A stretch of DNA of 64,000 nucleotides from Gonapodya prolifera JEL478 (Eukaryota > Monoblepharomycota > Monoblepharidomycetes > Monoblepharidales > Gonapodyaceae). Numbering within the stretch: position 1 is the stretch's first letter; every line of letters begins with the position of its first letter. Of this stretch, positions 57,605 to 64,000 are shown in pieces. The notes below the pieces were generated by a model that saw only the letters and a program-made list of their open reading frames with translations, had not been told where the DNA came from and searched no databases. The stretch lies in NCBI GenBank assembly GCA_001574975.1, contig KQ965746.1, positions 443,812 through 507,811 on the forward strand, in the 5' to 3' direction. The translations under genes and the position numbers were made by a program.

Positions 57605-59790
57605 GCATGTATGTCTTGGTGTCTTTTGCCGCTCGGCTTCCAATACTGATGGTGACACCCTATTACTTTTGCACAGTGATATTGTAAAATGTTATTTCAT
57701 TACTTTTCGTTTTTTTAGTTGTATGTTCCTTGGATGACAACTTGTCGTTCGGGGTTTTAGATGTAGAATAGAATCAGGCGACCGCTAGACACTCGGTTAC
57801 CAATCGAACGAGGCCTCCACTGGTGCGATAAAGAATTCAATGGGGGAAAGTGTGCGATAGAATCAAGAAAGAGTTGGAAGCTCAAGTTGGCTTCAGCTGA
57901 TGCTTGTCGGCGCCCAAACTTATCCAAGTTTTGATGGCAATATTGCACGCTCTGAATATGGACTCAATCCAAAGCCAGGTTTCTCACTCAGTTTAGAATA
58001 TAGCGACTTCGCCGCCTCAGAGAGGGAAGTTCCCCGTCGGAGACGTTGCCCAGAACACACCACGGGGAGGTTGTCGCACGTGTCCCACAAACTAGCTCGC
58101 ACACTTCCCACACTGACCCCATGGGGTGGCACCGCCACCCGTCCCGAATGCCATGCCAATCTGCGAGGAGACCCTGGATGCCGGCGTGAGGTTAACAAGC
58201 AGACGCCACGCTCGACCCATAATGACTGGTGAACAGTCTGGGGTCATTGAAGCAAAATCTTGCTTCGAGCGAGCGGGCGTTGCTGGTCGAGTCTCCGACA
58301 TCCAATGGGAAAGTGCTGAGAGAACTGTGAAACGACAGGGTCAAAACCCTGCACATCTGTGGTCAGTGGCACAGACATAATGTAAAATAGCTTCACTCAT
58401 TATAGCCCTGACATGGAAATCTGGCTGGAAAAATACTTGATGTTTTATTTCGCTGCAAGAATATATTTCATTCATTGTTCGAGCTTTCACAAAAGCATAT
58501 TTGTCGTGGTTGGGGTTTGTTGTAAGTATTGCCGGCCAGACGCTTCCGTCATCCGTCGGTCGACAACTTCCGCCCTTGGACGGTTAGGTACTGCATGAAC
58601 GCAGTTTACTGCACTTTGTTGAACGCAACGTTCTCTTTGAAAAGTCTCCATCAAATTCTCGTTCCATCTCTCATTGAAAATCAAACATTCCTTTTCAATA
58701 TTATTATAAAAAATTAAACAATGAAATCAAATTTCTGTGCGGCTTGAAACAATATTTTTAAATCGCAGTCCACTCGAGGGTGATGTCAACCAATAAGCGT
58801 AGGAACGGTGAAAGAGCCACCCAATTTTGCAAGTATAATCACTGGTTGACGTGGGTATGGTCTCTTTCCAATCGTTCCAATCGTGGGTCACCACCTTGTT
58901 GCCCCAAAGCGAGGGGGCACTTCAAATCAATCTGATGAAAATCAATTTGCTCGGTATGTGTAGATGTTGACCGCTCGTAGTCAAGTTCGCGACAGCAACT
59001 TCAGTCCAGAGCACAGATTATTCCACACTCCCCACACTGACTCCACGGAGCAGGTGGCAGGTGTTATGGGGGTCGAGCACCCTTGCATCAGCATGGGAAG
59101 TGTAATTGCTTTTGTTGTGGGAGGTTGTCGCTCGTGTTTTTTGTTGCTGGTTGACCCCTGCCTGGTTGACTCCACCAAACAGCCAACGAAAAGTGACGAT
59201 TTTTACCCGTTTTTTGATGGAGACACAGGTTTCGGCCGGGGCAGAAAGTGGGAGTGAAATTACAATAGCGGGAGTGAAAATGCAATAACAAAGAGATATA
59301 TGCAAACAGCGTGCACTCATCGAGGTAAGTAGGTGAACGGCGAGGTAGAACGTGAGCCCGGCCTTTGTCGTAAAAGGAAATATGACCAGTGCGTGTGGCG
59401 ACGTTGTCTGAAACAGCAATGGGCGACGCCAGGGTGAGCTCGCCCTCAAACACATTATTGATTGGGGCCCCAAGTTTAGTCTTATTGGGCTTGTCACATG
59501 CCAGCACCGGGGTGAATCGTGGCGTAGTCGTCCATGGGCAGGACGTTTTGGGACGGCAGTCCCTTCGCGGTGAGCATTGTTGTGCTACTTTTGGTTTTTG
59601 TTGTGTTTATTCCTCCAAAAGCGTCAATGATGTGAGCAAACCCTTTTTCCTGAACGGGATGAGCATGCGGTAGAGTCGGGGTGGCGTCGGGCGTTGCACA
59701 ACAAAGCGCCGCATCCTCAGGGCACCAACCGGTATTAACGTCCTCATTCCTCACCGCACTCTCCCAACCCACCCATCCCTCTCCACCCCG
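57605..59790. other. Gene-poor stretch, 2.2 kb
   Basis: No convincing gene on either strand; open frames are short and lack family motifs. An AT-rich block lies at 58670-58770. Pieces around 58045-58140 and 59020-59145 share short similar strings (ggttgtcgc, cacactgac-cca-gg, gtggca), suggesting old diverged copies of one sequence. No transposase, terminal repeat or structural RNA recognised. Confidence 0.5.
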
Positions 59791-62736
59791 ATGCGCACCC
59801 GCGCTCTCCCCCGCACGCTCGCTGCGCTGGCCGCAGTCGCTGCGTCTCTCCCCGCCTCGGTCCTCGCGCAGGTCGCGCCGCCGAATCCCCTGCCCAAAAT
59901 CACTCCAGGTATGTTTGCTCGAGTGGAGACGACGCTGCACCAGACTCTGGCTCACTCTCTGCCCGCGCAGGAACGAGTTTCCAGATCCAGCTGTCCGGGA
60001 CGGTCGACAGTGCGTAGCGTTGCTTGGACTGTCTCCACAACTCAGAGCCGCAATCCTCACACCACATCGCATCGCCGCTTCCCTCCTTCACCAGCGTCGC
60101 CGTCACTCCTCGCACGCGTGCACGAAGTCGGTGAGTGGAGAGTCCGAGTGGCAGCTGGTTGCCTCTTTTTGGGGGAATGGGCACTTTCCTCCCTTGCGAC
60201 GGCCTCCCCAGACCCACCTTCTAACTCCCCTCCCCTCCCCTTCAAGACCTCTTCGACACATCCGCATCCACCGTCTCGCAACTCAAGTCCGCGGGCGCAA
60301 TCGTCATTTGCTACTTTTCCGCGGGGAGCTCCGAGGTATGTAGACATCGCTATATACTGTTTTGAACGAGAGAAGATAGGTCTAAAACTGTCTGCTTGTT
60401 TCCAGAATTGGCGACCGGACTTTGCGTCGTTCCCCGCTGCGGTCATGGGATCCCCTCTCGACGGCGTGAGTACGAGAAAATGAGGAGTGCACTGTATTGT
60501 CTGACGGAGGAGAATATTCCCCACGAGGAGCGCGTGTTGTCAGGGGACTGGAGTTTTCTGTCCACCGGATGCGAATGTTCCCATGCGGAGCGGAATTCTT
60601 ATCGCGAACTGAGAAGCGAGGATTCCAAAATTCTTGAGCACTTTTGTCCCTGCTTTTTGTTTGTTTTTTTCTGATCGTTTCCCCACACACATCGTTTCTC
60701 CTCACAAACATTCCCACGACCCACCCACCTCCGTCCAAAAGTGGCCCGGCGAGAACTGGCTTGACGTGCGCAACATCGACGCCTTAGGTCCCATCATGAC
60801 GAACCGGTTGATGATGGCCAAGAACAAGGGGTGTGATGGTGAGAGCGATTGCGGATATTCACACACCTCATCACTCACTTGACCCACTCATTTATGAAAA
60901 CTATTAGGCGTGGACCCCGACAACGTTGACGGGTACAACAACCCCACCGGGTTCCCCTTGTCCTCTGCCGACCAACTGCGATACAACCGCTTGTACGTCC
61001 TCTTGTTCCCTTCCACCCTTTCCCTTTCCTTCCCTTTCTGTTCCCTAACCTTCCCCCCCCCACCACTCACCCCCGCCCCACAGCATCGCCGACGCCGCGC
61101 ACTCCAACTCGCTCCTCGTGGCGCTGAAAAACTGCCAAGCACTGGGCCCGCAACTTGTACCCTGGTACGACTTTGCGGTGACGGAGCAGTGCGCGCAGTA
61201 CGAGGAGTGCGACTCGAGCAGCCCGTTTGTGAAGGCAAATAAGGCGGTATTCAAGTACGTAAAAGCGCAATTAGCACACACTGTAAATCGTTCACTAACT
61301 GCTACCCGCCCACCGCGCTCTCTCACACATACCCCACAGCATCGAATACAACCTCGACGTAGCCGCATTCTGCTCATCCAGCGTCGCCATGAACATCGAC
61401 GCACAGCTCAAGAAACTGGCCCTCGACGCCCCGCGCACGTTTTGCAGGCAGTACGCCGGGCCCGTGCCTGTCGGCAACCAAGGTGCTATTTCACCCGTAT
61501 CGGCTCCAGCTGCTCCTGCTCCTACCTCCACTGCTGCTGCACCTGCGCCTGCGAGAGCGACGACGACAAAAGCCGCGGTGGTGGGCCCTGTGAGTAATGC
61601 TGGTTCCACCACCACGGTCCGCGCAGCTGCGCAGTCTCAAGCGGCCGCTCCTGCGTCCTCTGCACCTGCACCCGCACCCGCAAGCAACCCATCCGGAGCC
61701 GCCCCGACCGGCGCTGTGTCCCTGCCGTCCACTCCAAGCAACTCCCCCGCTCCAGCTCCAGCTCCAGCTGTCGCCACGACGACACGCCCCGTCGTTGCGG
61801 CCCCCGTCCCCCCACCTGCCCCATCGCCGGCGGCCGTCACACCTGCTGCTGTTGCGTCGTCCAATCCGAAAGCACAGAAGACCAAGCCGGCCAAGACGAC
61901 CAAGATCAAGACCACCAAGACAAGGAAGGCGAAGGCTACGAAAGCGGTGAGCATGACTTTGTCCTGTTCTCTCGGCTATTTTCTTCGCACAACTAATCTC
62001 GGTGGCGTCACGTTGCAAAGCCCACACAACCAGTCGCCCCAAGTGACGCCGCCGCCGCCCCGATGGACCTCGCCCCCGTTCTGCCAACCCCCTCCGCTGC
62101 CAATCAGGCGGCGGCCGTCCCCACTGCGGCTGCAAAGGGAACAGACACTGCTGGAACGCTCACGTGGTACCAGCCTAACGTGAGTGGCTTTTTAACCGAG
62201 TGTGGAATGTTTTTCCGGGTTTTTACTTGAATTGTGTTTGGATCGTAGGGCGGTACGGGGGCGTGCTGGATGCTGGGTCCGATTTCCAACGACGAGTTGA
62301 GCGTCGCGCTGGTAAGACCACCCTCTTTACTTCCCCCTCCCGCCCTTGCTCATGCCGCGAATCCACCCCACCCTGCATTGGCAGAGCTACCTCCAATTCA
62401 ACCCCGCCCTGTGCGGCCGATCCGTCTGCATCACGTACGCGCCCACGAGCCAGACTGTTCGCGCAACGGTCAAGGATCTGTGCCCGGACGTCAACGTGTG
62501 CAAGATGGGCCATTTGAACGGGACGCCGGGGGTGTGGAAGGCGCTTGGAAGTGGGTGTTATTTGTTGCGCGTGGGTGCGGTTGAGGCAGTGAACTAAACT
62601 GTTGATGGTTGGTGCAGTTGATACGAACGTTGGATACATCAGTAACGGTTTGACTGTGAGTATATGGTGCATTTGAAAGCGCGAGGTTCTGAGCTCATGT
62701 GCCTCGCCTCCCTCCTTGCAGTGGCGCGAGTGCTAA
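59791..62736 (+). CDS. Secreted GH114 glycosidase fused to a double-psi beta-barrel domain
   Basis: GH114 enzymes cleave alpha-1,4-galactosaminogalactan. Fourteen exons close to 580 residues: 59791-59908, 59971-60009, 60095-60130, 60247-60335, 60406-60465, 60742-60838, 60908-60992, 61084-61254, 61340-61946, 62021-62179, 62249-62311, 62385-62550, 62618-62655, 62722-62736. A signal peptide (LAALAAVAASLPASVLAQ) leads to SFQIQLSGTVD, HEVDLFDTSASTVSQLKSAG, VICYFSAGSSE, GENWLDVRN, VDPDNVDGYNNPTGFPLSSA and FAVTEQCAQYEEC, all GH114 hallmarks. A ~150-residue Ala/Pro/Thr linker with a Lys-rich end follows. The last ~120 residues (GTLTWYQPNGGTGACWM; CGRSVCITY; TVRATVKDLCPDVNVCKM) form a double-psi beta-barrel as in expansins, barwin and RlpA. 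The last exon is 15 nt. Likely secreted and wall-directed. Confidence 0.88.
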
Positions 62737-62994
62737 GTCTGTGAGCTAAGAGTAATAGCATACATGACCTCTGGACTTTTCGTTTTGGACAGATGGACAT
62801 GATGCGTAGAGCTGGTCTCTGGTCTCTGGACATGGACATGGACATGTAATAGCGGAGCGGGCTCCCGGTCACGATGACGTGAAAAAATGGAGCTTTTTTG
62901 AGCAGGCTCAAAAGCGGATTTTAACTATTTCCAACTCACGACTGTAATTAGATCAGAACGTATTGTACATATACGAAGATCGGGTTTCACTTGG

Positions 62995-63998
62995 ATGTCC
63001 ACAACGGCAGCTGACGTAAATAGTTCGCGTTTCCTGAGGCAATTATCGAGGTTGAATAGCCTCCAAGTCCTCGTGTGGTTTCCCTGGAGGAAGATGCGCG
63101 TGGCCCATGCATACTTTGGTCATCACTTTTGCGAAACTTACTTGACCTTCCACCCGTCAATGAGCAGAAATCCCTGGCACAAACAGTCTCTTCAAACAAA
63201 AGCCGTTTTCCGCTCACCTCACCCGCCGCCCGCAAGCCCGCTCGCCGTTCTGGTCCAGTTCCATGGCGCCGCTTTCCTCTGCGTCGTGCTCGTGGTTCTG
63301 CCCCTGCTGACTCTCACCCTTGGCTCTCTCCGCACTCCGCGACACATGTGGGGCGATCTCATTCCCTTGGCCTTCATCCAGCATTCAAACAATCCGGCCA
63401 GATACTGGTGTGCGCTGTCCGGACTAGATGAGCACGACTTTTCATGCTACCTCCGTGGACCAGAGGGGCTGGAGAAGTTTCTCGCGGTCTTGATAGGAGC
63501 GCCGTTCGGCGGAATGGTTTTCGGTCTGTGGCGGGTGGATCCTCTCGCGGACGTTGATGCGCTCGCCTTTCAGACACAGTCGACTTTGGGCTTGAACTCG
63601 ACCTTGCATGGTAGCCTGTATGTCGCAGAAAGGTGAGACGTGCAGTGCTCTCTCGATGCCGTTTCATTTTCCAGAGCTGGTCTTGCTCTCCCACTAGCGA
63701 TGTCCGAACGGTACCTCATTCGCCACATAGTCTCTATTCACTTCCCTTGCGACGAACTAGCCCTCGCTTAACCGCCCTATCTACGTCAGAGCTGCGAGCT
63801 TTGTTCCACTCTCTGGATGCGAACGGTGATGGACTGCTTGACTTTGTGGAAATAATGGGGAGTTATGACAATTGGGATCACCATAAACTTTGGAAGATCG
63901 AAACCCTCTTGGACCGGTGGAGAATAGACAGGAGAAGAGTTTCGGAGGGGCGAAGGACGTATGGGGACGGGTTCGGGTGGTGGTCAGACTACGGATGA
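62995..63998 (+). CDS. Membrane protein with C-terminal EF-hand, unknown
   Basis: Not recognised. Exons 62995-63632 and 63698-63998 close to 312 residues and stop at the last bases of the window; later in-frame Met codons at 63094 or 63160 are possible starts. A strong hydrophobic segment follows residue ~85 (FHGAAFLCVVLVVLPLLTLT), and a weaker one lies at FLAVLIGAPFGGMVFGLW. The C-terminal part has one canonical EF-hand loop, DANGDGLLDFVE, preceded by a helix (LSTSELRALFHSL), so it should bind calcium. The tail is basic (WRIDRRRVSEGRRTYGDG). Only one EF-hand is evident; a partner hand may be diverged. A calcium-responsive membrane protein is the most that can be said. Confidence 0.65.
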
Positions 63999-64000
63999 TT

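Noticed and set aside
57900-58232. 110-codon plus-strand frame in the gene-poor stretch
   Set aside because: No motif, mixed composition and no splice partner.
1-64000. Biosynthetic cluster around the ketosynthase
   Set aside because: No ACP, acyltransferase, oxidase or regulator nearby; the GST, CoA-transferase and SDR genes are 12-38 kb away among unrelated genes.

Overview
The window is nuclear DNA of a zoosporic (flagellated) fungus, most likely a chytrid or a close relative. Genes lie on both strands, are tightly packed and are broken by many GT-AG introns, mostly 50-80 nt. The content is fungal (Nic96-type nucleoporin, Brc1/Rtt107-type BRCT scaffold, GH114 secreted hydrolase, fungal-style mitochondrial ICT1) mixed with genes that only flagellated or animal-like eukaryotes keep (IFT54/TRAF3IP1, a DRC12/CCDC153-like axonemal protein, a GAF-domain cyclic-nucleotide phosphodiesterase, a POMGNT2-like GT61 enzyme, FHIP, HYPK). 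I saw no mobile element, tRNA, rRNA or CRISPR array.

Layout. 0-9.7 kb: 5' part of RPB10, a RING-CH (MARCH-type) ubiquitin ligase, a small membrane/coiled-coil protein, a BAP31/Yet3 protein, a coiled-coil protein, a free-standing ketosynthase with a C-terminal membrane anchor, and a DRC12-like flagellar protein. 9.8-18.8 kb: a cell-surface SH3 protein, then two mitochondrial GGQ rescue factors (MTRFR-like and ICT1-like) flanking IFT54. 18.8-20.6 kb: an unresolved stretch with coding-like pieces. 20.6-25.7 kb: a glutathione S-transferase, a class III CoA-transferase and an MFS transporter. 25.8-30.6 kb: a secreted or type I membrane protein and a POMGNT2-like glycosyltransferase. 30.7-39.0 kb: a PIP-box protein, FHIP, and the GAF-PDE. 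39.1-44.4 kb: a RhoGEF and HYPK. 44.6-57.6 kb: a small uncertain gene, an extended SDR reductase, NUP93/NIC96, a six-BRCT scaffold and a dynamin-like GTPase. 57.6-59.8 kb: no gene seen. 59.8-64 kb: a GH114 enzyme fused to a double-psi beta-barrel domain, and a membrane EF-hand protein ending at the window edge.

Common themes: flagellum and microtubule traffic (IFT54, DRC12-like, FHIP), mitochondrial ribosome rescue (two factors within 5 kb), protein glycosylation and quality control (POMGNT2-like, BAP31, MARCH, HYPK) and genome stability (BRCT scaffold, PIP-box protein). There is no sign of operon-like organisation; short divergent promoters are common. Exon boundaries were worked out by hand from splice sites, reading phase and family alignment from memory. 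Most multi-exon models close in frame, but single boundaries can be wrong.
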